Assembly (NCBI GenBank): GCA_001803235.1
Contig: MHBL01000490.1
Coordinates: 1-39,472 of the forward strand
Source of the DNA: Lentisphaerae bacterium RIFOXYA12_64_32
GTDB taxonomy: Bacteria > Verrucomicrobiota > Lentisphaeria > Oligosphaerales > YB12-FULL-65-16
Length of the DNA stretch: 39,472 nucleotides
Direction of reading: 5' to 3'
Below are positions 32,383 through 39,472 of the stretch, piece by piece. The stretch's first letter is position 1. The number at the start of each line of letters is the position of its first letter. Below the pieces are notes generated by a model, which was not told the origin of the DNA, did not search any database, and saw only the letters and a program-made list of their open reading frames with translations. Both the position numbers and the translations under genes were made by a program.

Positions 32383-33243
32383 CTACGCCGGGAACAGCAC
32401 GGCCACGTTCTCCTTGTCGTTCACGATGCGGCCGGCGTCGAGGACAGATTGAATGGCGCCGCCCTGCCACTTGCGCAGTCGGTACAGCGCGGCAAACGGA
32501 AACTCAGGAACGGCGCCGCCCTGACCGCCAACCAACTCGCCACCGCGCCGCACGTTGTCGCGCATCCAGGCCGGCAGTCCGAGGTGGTAGGGGTTCCGCT
32601 CCACTTCGCCGACGTGGAAGCTGGTGGCGGTGATGAGGTCGATCAGGTCCGCCGCACTGATTTCAACCATGAGGTTCGGGTTCGCCAAAGGCGCCCAGAA
32701 CTCGTTCTCGACGACGTAGCAGTCCAGTTCCGTTCCCAGCGTGCCGAGCGCGTCGAAGACCAAGTCGTGCACTCCCATATGCGTGGTGTTCCAATCGGCC
32801 TCGTGCGGGAACAGCACGACGCTCGGCTTCTCGCGCCGCAGGATGGCGGTGATGGTCCGGACCGCGGCAGCCCAGTTATCCGGCGCGCTGGCCCGGCCCT
32901 TGGGGTTGATCTTCTCCAGGCCGCCCTCGCACACCTGAATCAGGCCGAACCCAAGATAGTTGCACGCGCCTTGCAGCTCGGCCAACCGCGCGGCCTGCCG
33001 GGCTTTGTTGCTCCCCTGCGTCACCGCCACGTTGATGACGTTCATCTTCGCTTCACGCAACAAGCGCAACGCCACGCCGCCCACGATGCACTCGTCATCC
33101 GGATGCGGCGAGAAGATCAGGGCCTTGCGGGCGTTCGGCGGCAGTTGCGGCCTGGCACACGGCGCGTACCCGCCCAGTTGCGCTTTCTTGGCGATATCCA
33201 TGCTGCGCACGAAATCGTTGACAAACGTCGCGAACGGGTCCAT
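32383..33243 (-). CDS. PIG-L/LmbE-family zinc deacetylase
   Basis: A 286-residue N-deacetylase of the PIG-L family, which removes acetyl from GlcNAc-linked substrates (GlcNAc-PI, mycothiol and bacillithiol precursors, chitobiose). The zinc motif SPHPDDE (45-51) and the second site HEADWNTTHMGVHDLV are intact. An ATG lies 15 bp upstream, but GGAGG is ideally placed for ATG 33243, so that is chosen. It leads the deacetylase, cysteine synthase, transporter gene series. Deacetylase plus cysteine supply recalls low-molecular-weight thiol synthesis, though no glycosyltransferase or cysteine ligase is present here. Confidence 0.85.
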   Translation of the reverse strand: MDPFATFVNDFVRSMDIAKKAQLGGYAPCARPQLPPNARKALIFSPHPDDECIVGGVALRLLREAKMNVINVAVTQGSNKARQAARLAELQGACNYLGFGLIQVCEGGLEKINPKGRASAPDNWAAAVRTITAILRREKPSVVLFPHEADWNTTHMGVHDLVFDALGTLGTELDCYVVENEFWAPLANPNLMVEISAADLIDLITATSFHVGEVERNPYHLGLPAWMRDNVRRGGELVGGQGGAVPEFPFAALYRLRKWQGGAIQSVLDAGRIVNDKENVAVLFPA

Positions 33244-33350
33244 CGCTTCTGCCTCCATTGACTAGGATTCCTCGGGTCCGGATGGGTGAGCCACGGCTCG
33301 AACAAAGCCTCAATCATAGACCCGCACAGTGGCCAAGTCAAGGCTGTCCT

Positions 33351-33826
33351 CCGCACCTGCATGTAATGCGTCAGTCGCGGGTGGAGATAAGGTCGACGGT
33401 TGACCGGGGCTGGCGCCTAGAGTGGTCGGAGCGGCTCGCTCCGACACCCGCGGGACCGGGCTGGTCCCGCCACTTTGGGCAGCCACCCCCAACCCTCCAC
33501 CCGCGACTGACGCATTACACCTGCATGGCTGTTTCACAGTCAGCGGTTTGAGCGTGGCGTGGCGAATCGTGGATTGAGGTACCCACGGCGTGTCCCTACG
33601 CCGTGGCGAAGGTGCGTTCCGAGATGGCCGACGACGGTCCGTTGCGCAGTGCATTCTACGCTGAGCCAGAGCGCCGCCGACCCACGCACCAACACGCGTG
33701 GCGGAGAGGCCCAGCCTGGGGACCCGCCTTCGTCCGGGCACTTCGGCGTGGCGCGCAGGCCGGGCCTACTGGAGCGTCACAAGGGCAGCTCGCACAGTCG
33801 ACTTTGAAACAGCCCGGCCGCACCTG
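33351..33826. mobile_element. MITE-like element, family A, interrupted copy with 9-bp target duplication
   Basis: Its right end GACTTTGAAACAGCCCGG (33800-33817) and left end CATGGCTGTTTCACAGTC (33524-33541) are imperfect inverted repeats related to the 27536 element. Right flank CCGCACCTG (33818-33826) matches CCGCACCTG at 33351-33359, but the latter is separated from the left end by the family B element. Removing that insert and one copy of its duplication joins CCGCACCTG directly to CATGGCTG, restoring a perfect 9-bp target duplication. Inside are hairpins such as CACGGCGT-GTCCCT-ACGCCGTG near 33583-33604. Confidence 0.8.
33355..33526. mobile_element. MITE-like element, family B, with 8-bp target duplication, nested in family A
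   Basis: The element is 33363-33518 (156 bp). Its ends are a perfect 24-bp inverted repeat beginning GTAATGCGTCAGTCGCGGGT (33363-33386; complement 33495-33518). It is bounded by ACCTGCAT at 33355-33362 and 33519-33526, an 8-bp duplication. The inside carries the double hairpin GTCGGAGCG-GCT-CGCTCCGAC (33425-33445) and GCGGGACC-GGGCT-GGTCCCGC (33450-33470). It inserted precisely at the left edge of a family A element, so it is the younger insertion. Confidence 0.9.
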
Positions 33827-33943
33827 CCGCAAGGCGCGAAACGTGGAAGACCCAATGGCGCTCCCAAGGTGGAGGCCAGGTCTCCCGGCCTGGCCTGGTT
33901 CGGCCGCGTCACCCCATCGCATCGGGTCAGGCGGCCCGGCGCC

Positions 33944-33960
33944 CACCTTTGACGCATTAC
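33944..33960 (-). repeat. Solo family B terminal repeat overlapping a stop codon
   Basis: On the minus strand GTAATGCGTCA (33950-33960) is identical to the first 11 bases of the family B terminal repeat, followed by AAGGTG instead of GTCGCGGGTG. The TAA inside GTAATG is the stop codon of the GH36-like gene. No partner end or target duplication is evident. Confidence 0.5.
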
Positions 33961-36392
33961 CGCCTGTCGTTGCTGAACTTGATGCTCCAGGCGACAGGGT
34001 CGGCGGTCATCGTGACCGGCAGCCACCACCCGCCATTGGCGCCCCGGCGCGGGGTGACGGTTCGCCCGGCCACGTGTGCCGACACGATCACCCGACCGCT
34101 GCCGCTCACGACGATAAATCCCGTCTCGCCCCGCGGTCGGTGCACCTCGCCGCGCAGCGTGTGGCGCGACGCGTCCCACTTGACGTGGCGCAGTTCCGTA
34201 CCGCAGCTCTGGTGGAAGCTGGTGCCCACCACCCACGGGTGCGGCCGCGTCCGGCGCAGGCACAGCAGTTTCGCCGCGGGCCCGAAGAAGCCGACATCGA
34301 GTCGCTCCGCCGTCCCGCCCACCACAAGATCCTGGTAATCGCCGGGGTGCCGGTACGCGTTGCGGTCGTTTCTCGGGTCCGTCGTGGCGCCCAGGAACTG
34401 GCGCGACCAGAACTCGTAGCACCAACGCGGCCGCACGTCGGACACGCCGAACAGCGACAACGGCAGGGAGTAGCAACTGATCTGAGGCGGCGCCCCCGGG
34501 GCGCTGCCGTCGAACGAGAACACCCCGACCAAGTCCCACTCGTCCCAGTCGGTTCTCACGTGCATGTGCCAGACCGAGCCGGGTGCGTGTTCGCGTGGCG
34601 GCGTGCCCGGTTTCTTCTCACCCCTGCAGGTGGCCGTGTAGTCAAACCCCGCCTTGTCGCAGACCGGATCGAACAGGTCCACCGGTTTGGCGGTAATGCC
34701 GAGCGGCGGCAACGTCGCGGTGAGGATGTCCCACCGGTCCTCGGGCAATGTCGCAAGGTTGTCGGAAATATCCACCTGCCCGCCGACCATGAACGCGACG
34801 GTCGCGCGCAGTCGCGCCTCCTCCAGCGTGCCCGGCAACCCAACCACCAGGCAGGAAGGCTGCAGAATACCCCAGCGCCGGTTCTTGAACAGGTGCACCG
34901 CCATGCCCTGGTGGTTCTTCCGCTGGAAGTCCAAATTGATGAACCCTGAATTGCCGGTGTCGCTGCAGGAGTACAGCAACGGCCACCAGCCGGTGCCGGG
35001 CATTTCCGGGCCGCCGCAGTTCAGCAGCAGCGCGTCGGGCAGACTTTCACGGACGATCCGCGCGCCGATGCGCAGCGCCTCCGTGCCGCCGCCGGTCACG
35101 ACGCTCCGGTCATGCCGGTGCTTTGCCAGGTCGTGCGCCACACATCCGATAAAATCCGCCTTGAGATACCGCACGCCGCGGTCGTGCAGGCTCTTCATCT
35201 TCGCCGCCAACCACGCCTGCGCGCCCGGATGGCTCAAGTCGAGAATGAAAACTTTCCCGTGCGGATCCCAGAACCACTCCCAGTACGCCGCCGGCTTGCC
35301 GTGTCCGTCATGGATCAGAAAGTCGGGGTGCTCGGTTACCACCGGGTCGAACTCGCTGATGGTGTACGGCGCCTTCCACACGCCGAGGTCAAACCCGAGT
35401 GCGTGCAACTTGCCAGCCAGCCATTTCAGACCGTGCGGGAACCGTTCGTTTTCTTCGAACGTGCTCGGCAGGTTACCTTTCTCCCAACCGAGATCGAGTT
35501 CCATGATGGACAGCCCGAGCGGTTTCAAACGTTCGGCGGCAACCTGCGCGTCCCGCAGCACTTTCTCCTCTGAGACACCAAGCCGATACGGGTACCAACT
35601 GCACCACGACACCGGCGGCCGATCCGGCATGGTCGGCCGATGCAGTTCATGCACCGCGTCGCCGTAATTCGCCAGAAGCCGAAATGGGTCTGGCCCGACC
35701 AGGAACAGCACACTCTCCAGCGCGATCTCCTCGCCGGGTGGCAGCAACAGGTCGCCGCCGTCGAACCCGAGTTGCCACGACACGTGGTCCGGGCCCAGTT
35801 CAGTGCAAACGCTGCCCAACCAGCGCTCGGAACTTCGGTACCCAACCAACCACGACCGCCGCGCTGCGCGGTCGTACAGCATCCACAACAGGTTCGAGGT
35901 ACTTTGCTTCGGTTTCCCGCTGTCGTTCGGTTCCTGGTTCCCGGCCGTCCCTGCCTGCTCCGGGTCCTGCGTGAACGGGCGGACCCGCCCCCAGTAGTTG
36001 CCCTGCTCCAAGACCCGCGCATCGCGGCAGGACACACCGCAGAACCGCTTCGGGTGTGAACTGCGCGTTTCCAACAAGGTCACGTGGTTCAGAACCTGCC
36101 CTTCCGGACTGCTGTTCCGCAGAGACGCGTCCAGACGAAGCCCGTCCTTCCCGGCATGCCTGAACGTCAGGCAGAGGACCGCCACGTCGCCGAACACGTA
36201 CTCGATGGAAACCGATGTGCTCCGATCCTCCCGGCCCGGACGGCAGGCGGTCGGCGTCAGATCGCTGCCCGTGAGGCGCACAGACGGCAGCAACGGCCCG
36301 ACCTCGAAACCCGGCCACCCGTCTGCACGCAGGTAGAGAGCACTCCGCCGACGCCGGACGACCTCCAGCTCAATCGAACCAAAACGGAACAT
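33957..36392 (-). CDS. GH36-like alpha-galactosidase-type glycosidase
   Basis: An 811-residue enzyme of clan GH-D. An N-terminal beta-supersandwich (to about residue 255) precedes the TIM barrel, which starts at VSWCSWYPYR. The barrel shows LDLGWEKGNLPSTFEENERF, GVWKAPY, and VRYLKADF with the likely nucleophile Asp413; YSCSDTGN with Asp478 is at the acid/base position. A beta domain ends the protein. It probably removes alpha-linked galactose or related sugars. There is no signal peptide, so it should act in the cytoplasm on imported oligosaccharides. ATG 36392 is chosen since GAAGGAG lies seven bases upstream. The stop codon is within a mobile-element end, so the last residues may have been altered. 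The substrate is not certain. Confidence 0.8.
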   Translation of the reverse strand: MFRFGSIELEVVRRRRSALYLRADGWPGFEVGPLLPSVRLTGSDLTPTACRPGREDRSTSVSIEYVFGDVAVLCLTFRHAGKDGLRLDASLRNSSPEGQVLNHVTLLETRSSHPKRFCGVSCRDARVLEQGNYWGRVRPFTQDPEQAGTAGNQEPNDSGKPKQSTSNLLWMLYDRAARRSWLVGYRSSERWLGSVCTELGPDHVSWQLGFDGGDLLLPPGEEIALESVLFLVGPDPFRLLANYGDAVHELHRPTMPDRPPVSWCSWYPYRLGVSEEKVLRDAQVAAERLKPLGLSIMELDLGWEKGNLPSTFEENERFPHGLKWLAGKLHALGFDLGVWKAPYTISEFDPVVTEHPDFLIHDGHGKPAAYWEWFWDPHGKVFILDLSHPGAQAWLAAKMKSLHDRGVRYLKADFIGCVAHDLAKHRHDRSVVTGGGTEALRIGARIVRESLPDALLLNCGGPEMPGTGWWPLLYSCSDTGNSGFINLDFQRKNHQGMAVHLFKNRRWGILQPSCLVVGLPGTLEEARLRATVAFMVGGQVDISDNLATLPEDRWDILTATLPPLGITAKPVDLFDPVCDKAGFDYTATCRGEKKPGTPPREHAPGSVWHMHVRTDWDEWDLVGVFSFDGSAPGAPPQISCYSLPLSLFGVSDVRPRWCYEFWSRQFLGATTDPRNDRNAYRHPGDYQDLVVGGTAERLDVGFFGPAAKLLCLRRTRPHPWVVGTSFHQSCGTELRHVKWDASRHTLRGEVHRPRGETGFIVVSGSGRVIVSAHVAGRTVTPRRGANGGWWLPVTMTADPVAWSIKFSNDRR

Positions 36393-36573
36393 GGACAAAC
36401 TCCTTCAGCAGCAACGCCAAATCGCCCGGCAAGCGCAAGGGTGCACAGCCAGGCTGTCCGTGCCTTCCCTGGAGCGCCCGCGTCTCGCGGGCTGCATTCC
36501 GGCGGCGTGGCGGTACCCCGCGAGCCAGTTGGTTCGTGGTCTCCCGTGCTGCAAACATCAACCGTTGCCCGTC

Positions 36574-38985
36574 CTACCGGAAATCGAGCACGGCCACGCC
36601 CTCGGCCTCGAGCCGCAGCGTTGCGGTGGCGCCTGCCCGGTCCGCGGTCGCGGTCCACGAGACCGCGTTGCCGCTCAGCAATTCCTGGCACGCGGCGGGG
36701 GCCGCCCCCTCGCGGGTGATCGTCACGTCGCTGGCCTCTGGCTTGTCGTTGAACACGGTCAGATACGTGTCACCGAACCGCTCGATGTACACCTTCGGGT
36801 CGCTGCTGCGCGCCAGCGGGACAGGCTGCCAGCCGGCTTCGGCCACGCGCTTGCAGAGCGGCAAGTACTTCTTGAACAGCGGCCGGTCGCGGTCGTACAG
36901 GTCCGGACGGCTGAAGTAGTGCCCGGTCGACGCATCGGCGCTGAAGAACCCGGGGAACATGCCGAACGCCAGCGAACGCTTCATGAACTTCTCCGTCATA
37001 TCCATGCTGAACTGGTCAAAGTTGGTGTTCATCAGGAAGCAGTACGGTTTCGGCCCGCACACGGCCCGGCGGAAGAGCAGTTCAGGCACCGTCATGGGCT
37101 GCCACTTGCCGCCGTGGTTCCAGTTCGTCTCGGTGCCCATCACATCCAGCCACGGTGCCAGCCAGCAGAGGCGGCTCGGGGTCGAGTTAGCCATCATCAG
37201 TTTGCCCATACCGTGCACGTCCTGCGCCATGGCCTTGACGTACTCGTACGCCACCAAGCCGCGGAAGATGGCTGGTTTGCGACCGTCCAGGGAAAACGTG
37301 AGTGGCGTGCGCGTCGTGGCGAAGTGGTCGCGACGGAAGTCGAGTTCCGCCGTCACATAGCCCTCGCTCGAATCGACGTATTCGCCGTCCAGATCGCCTT
37401 TGCGGTTCGGCCCGTAGAGCTGCTCACGGAGCTTCGGGCTCCACTTGCCGTTGAAGTCGGTCGCTTCGCCCGCGATGTCAGGCATCGAGTTCATGCTCCA
37501 GACCGCGCCGTTGCACCATGGCGTGTCGAGCAGTTGCGCCACGTATCGGCCGTGCTCGTCAAACATGCCACTGGTGAACAGCGTCGGCGCCGCGGACGCC
37601 TTGCCCGTCTTCACCTCGTCGGCCAACCGCTGCGCCTCGGCGACGGCCGCGTCCAGCGTGCGCGGCATGTCCCTGGGCATCTTCATCCACCACGTCATCG
37701 GCTCGGTGTAGCGGAACGTGATGATGTTGTGCTGGTCGTCCCACTCGGTCTCGTCGTTGCCCTCCTTGAACTTGAACCCGAAGTCCTCCCAGCCCGTGAC
37801 CTTACTGATCTTGGCGAACGGCATCCAGACGCCCTGCTCCGGCGTGCGACACTGGAAGTAGCATGGGAAGATCTCGTAGTACTTCGCCAGAGCGGCGCGG
37901 AACCCCCAGGCCGGGTTGAACCCGTACGAGCAGAAACGCAGGTGCGCCTGGGGTTTCTCCGGTGCCAGTCCAAGATCGTAGGCAATGAACAGCTCGCGCG
38001 TGCCGTGGCTGTAGCCGATCCGGTAGTAGGCCGCGCGATCCATGTCCAGGCCGAGCGCCAGGCCCTTGCCGTCGCACGCCACCGCCGCGAGGGGGTACAG
38101 ACTGACCCGGCCATTGGCGCCAGCCGAGAAACGGCTCGCTTCCATGAACTCGACCGGCCCGGTGCAGTCCGCCTCGTTCGCGGGACTGCCGAGCCACCGA
38201 ACCGCCCCCGGCCCAACCGGCAGCGCGTAGATCACCGTTACGGCCCGGTCCTTGCCGCTGAGGTCACGCACGTCGACATCAACAAACGTGACGCCGTTCA
38301 GCGTACTCTCACGACTCTCGAGCTTCAGCCCGAGCACCTCGCTGTTCGCGGACGGCATGAAGTCCGTCTCGGCCGCAACGTCACGGACCAGGAAACCCGG
38401 GTTGGCCAGAGTCGAGGGTTGGACGGGAACTGCGTCGAACATCACCGCACCGCCCGGCACCTCGACCTGGCTCAGCGTGGCGTCGCGGAACCACGCCTTG
38501 CCGGAGTGCCGACGCTGCAGCAGGAACATTGAGACCGACTTCACCGGCTTAGCCGGCACCACCATCACCTGGCGCCGCTCCCAGTCGTGCGTGCCAACGG
38601 AGAACGGCGCGGCCTGGCCCCACAGCGGTTCACCGTCCATGTACAGGATGTCAAGGTAGAGCGAGTAGTCGCTGTTCATCGAGCCCTGGACGCCTTCCGC
38701 GCGGCTCCAGGCCACAGCCACGATGGGCCGCGGTTCAGTCTGGTTCAACTCCATCGTCTGCCCGGCGCCGCGCTGCACAGCCGTGTCGGCGCCGTTGTCG
38801 CACACCAGCGCGTCCCCTTCGCGGGCAAACCCCTTCTCCCACGGTTCCCACGCGTCTGTCTTCAGAAGATTCGCGCCGCCCGCCTCCAACCGAACCGCTT
38901 TGCGCACGGACATCGACGGCGCCGACGTGCATGAAATCAGTGCCAGACACGCGACCACCCCGATCAGCATACTGCCTGTCCGCAT
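36574..38985 (-). CDS. Large lipoprotein, glycosidase-like, function unknown
   Basis: An 803-residue lipoprotein. ATG 38985 has AAGGAGG ideally placed and starts a lipoprotein signal (MLIGVVACLALISCTS, lipid-bearing Cys about residue 19); the frame stays open further upstream without such signals. Residues about 30-175 resemble a beta-sandwich or jelly-roll binding domain (GSMNSDYSLYLDILYMDG). The remainder has barrel-like features with acidic motifs GDLDGEYVDSSEGY, LDVMGTETNW and MANSTPSRLCWLAPW, which may hold catalytic acids as in GH-like hydrolases of PVC bacteria. I cannot name the family. It lies upstream of the GH36-like gene (181 bp apart, same strand), so the two may serve one glycan: outer capture or cleavage, then inner cleavage. 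Confidence 0.65.
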   Translation of the reverse strand: MRTGSMLIGVVACLALISCTSAPSMSVRKAVRLEAGGANLLKTDAWEPWEKGFAREGDALVCDNGADTAVQRGAGQTMELNQTEPRPIVAVAWSRAEGVQGSMNSDYSLYLDILYMDGEPLWGQAAPFSVGTHDWERRQVMVVPAKPVKSVSMFLLQRRHSGKAWFRDATLSQVEVPGGAVMFDAVPVQPSTLANPGFLVRDVAAETDFMPSANSEVLGLKLESRESTLNGVTFVDVDVRDLSGKDRAVTVIYALPVGPGAVRWLGSPANEADCTGPVEFMEASRFSAGANGRVSLYPLAAVACDGKGLALGLDMDRAAYYRIGYSHGTRELFIAYDLGLAPEKPQAHLRFCSYGFNPAWGFRAALAKYYEIFPCYFQCRTPEQGVWMPFAKISKVTGWEDFGFKFKEGNDETEWDDQHNIITFRYTEPMTWWMKMPRDMPRTLDAAVAEAQRLADEVKTGKASAAPTLFTSGMFDEHGRYVAQLLDTPWCNGAVWSMNSMPDIAGEATDFNGKWSPKLREQLYGPNRKGDLDGEYVDSSEGYVTAELDFRRDHFATTRTPLTFSLDGRKPAIFRGLVAYEYVKAMAQDVHGMGKLMMANSTPSRLCWLAPWLDVMGTETNWNHGGKWQPMTVPELLFRRAVCGPKPYCFLMNTNFDQFSMDMTEKFMKRSLAFGMFPGFFSADASTGHYFSRPDLYDRDRPLFKKYLPLCKRVAEAGWQPVPLARSSDPKVYIERFGDTYLTVFNDKPEASDVTITREGAAPAACQELLSGNAVSWTATADRAGATATLRLEAEGVAVLDFR

Positions 38986-39472
38986 GAGATCCCTCCTTGT
39001 TCCGTGCCTACGTGCGCGACGCCACCGCCAGACCTGACTGAGATCTTGCCCCAGGCGCGTCGATGCCAACCGCTCGACCAATGCGTTGAAGCGAGGAACG
39101 TAAACCGTCAACAGAGCGCGGGCAAACGGCAGCCAGTCCTCCCGTAATGTGTCAGCTAAGGGTGGGACACAGCCCCCTGCCACCTCGTGTGGCAGGTGAA
39201 CGGGTTCATTGGCTACTTCGCCGCACCTCGTTTCCTCTCTTCCCTTTCCCCCGTCCGCCGGCGGCGGACGGGGGAAAAGGAAGAGAGGGAGGACACGCAC
39301 GTTTGGCTTGGCGGGCGAACCCGATTCACCCGTGGCACAAGGCCACGGGGGTCTCACGCATGGGCCAGCACGCAGTCGTTCAACCCGCCACCTACGCATT
39401 ACCCGGATTGACCGGGCGCATGTCACTTCCGCAGGGGCGGGCGCCGTCAGCGTGCATTGTGCCTGAGTCCCG
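38986..39472. other. Intergenic end of the window with hairpin array
   Basis: From 38996 to 39143 the minus strand is open and coding-like (see findings), but has no start of its own. From 39144 to 39402 there is a hairpin-rich element. Past 39402 I see nothing recognisable. Confidence 0.4.
39144..39402. repeat. Hairpin-array element with family-B-like ends
   Basis: The left end GTAATGTGTCAGCTAAGGGT and the right end (minus strand GTAATGCGTAGGTGG) resemble the family B terminal repeat but only loosely, and the flanks show no target duplication. Inside are three hairpins: CCTGCCAC/GTGGCAGG near 39177-39197; a long one at 39235-39287 with 25-bp arms, one mismatch and a GGC loop; and CCCGTGGC/GCCACGGG near 39330-39350. 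It has no gene. Confidence 0.5.

Larger units (their letters stand above)
33244..33956. other. Intergenic region made mostly of nested MITE-like elements
   Basis: A 713-bp gap between the deacetylase and GH36-like genes. About 100 bp of unique sequence is followed by family A and family B elements (33351-33826), then about 130 bp with a GGCCAGG/CCTGGCC hairpin near 33880-33900 and a solo family B end. Open frames here cross element boundaries and are not credible genes. Confidence 0.7.

Noticed and set aside
30365..32452. 695-residue plus-strand open frame across the MFS and cysteine synthase genes
   Set aside because: It spans two clear opposite-strand genes and is rich in Arg, Gln, His and Pro, as expected for an antisense GC-rich frame.
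36391..38532. 713-residue plus-strand open frame opposite the lipoprotein
   Set aside because: Shadow frame: the opposite strand has a lipoprotein signal and a strong ribosome site.
39144..39402. A definite third family B MITE
   Set aside because: Only the outermost bases resemble the family B ends, inner terminal bases differ, and the 8-bp flanks (GTCCTCCC and CCGGATTG) do not match.

Overview
The window is GC-rich bacterial chromosome with no rRNA or tRNA gene and no integrase or complete transposase that I could see. Large secreted multidomain glycosidases, SGNH esterases, a CBM9-like module, a non-pyrrolysine MttB homologue and many palindromic intergenic repeats suggest a polysaccharide-degrading member of the PVC superphylum (Lentisphaerota, Kiritimatiellota, Verrucomicrobiota or Planctomycetota). 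This placement is inference from gene content; nothing here fixes the phylum.

Layout. 0.2-7.3 kb: a small SGNH hydrolase, then on the minus strand a 1306-residue secreted CBM9/TIM-barrel/discoidin-like protein and a large SGNH-like protein, all probably acting on polysaccharide. 7.8-11.3 kb: a nucleotidyltransferase-like gene overlapping a small gene (a toxin-antitoxin-like pair), then a DinG/XPD-type helicase. 11.3-12.6 kb: three small unrecognised single-span membrane proteins in an operon. 13.3-14.9 kb: a PadR regulator overlapping an MFS transporter, with a 20-bp palindrome at the PadR ribosome binding site. 15.6-22.6 kb: seven tightly coupled plus-strand genes: U32-like TIM-barrel protein with two cysteine clusters, NAD(P)-dependent reductase fused to an SCP2 lipid-binding domain, truncated PaaK/LuxE-like adenylating enzyme, secreted YceI-like protein, alpha/beta hydrolase, and an ABC-2 exporter. 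22.7-30 kb: HAD phosphatase, duplicated esterase, MttB homologue, and an MFS transporter fused to a HEAT-like tail. 30-39.5 kb, minus strand: YbfB-like MFS, cysteine synthase, PIG-L deacetylase, a GH36-like glycosidase and a large lipoprotein.

The seven-gene operon is the best candidate for an undescribed system. U32 and SCP2 proteins (UbiU, UbiV, UbiT) together carry out oxygen-independent ubiquinone synthesis, and YceI proteins bind polyisoprenoids and ubiquinone. Here these parts are combined with acyl activation, reduction and export. I infer a pathway that makes and exports a lipid, isoprenoid or quinone-like molecule; the product is unknown.

The second theme is the intergenic DNA. It holds two MITE-like families with intact target-site duplications (9 bp and 8 bp), one nested exactly at the edge of the other; a two-copy element carrying heptanucleotide tandem arrays of different sequence and length between matching flanks; a REPIN-like pair of GTAG hairpins; and several modular double-hairpin repeats.
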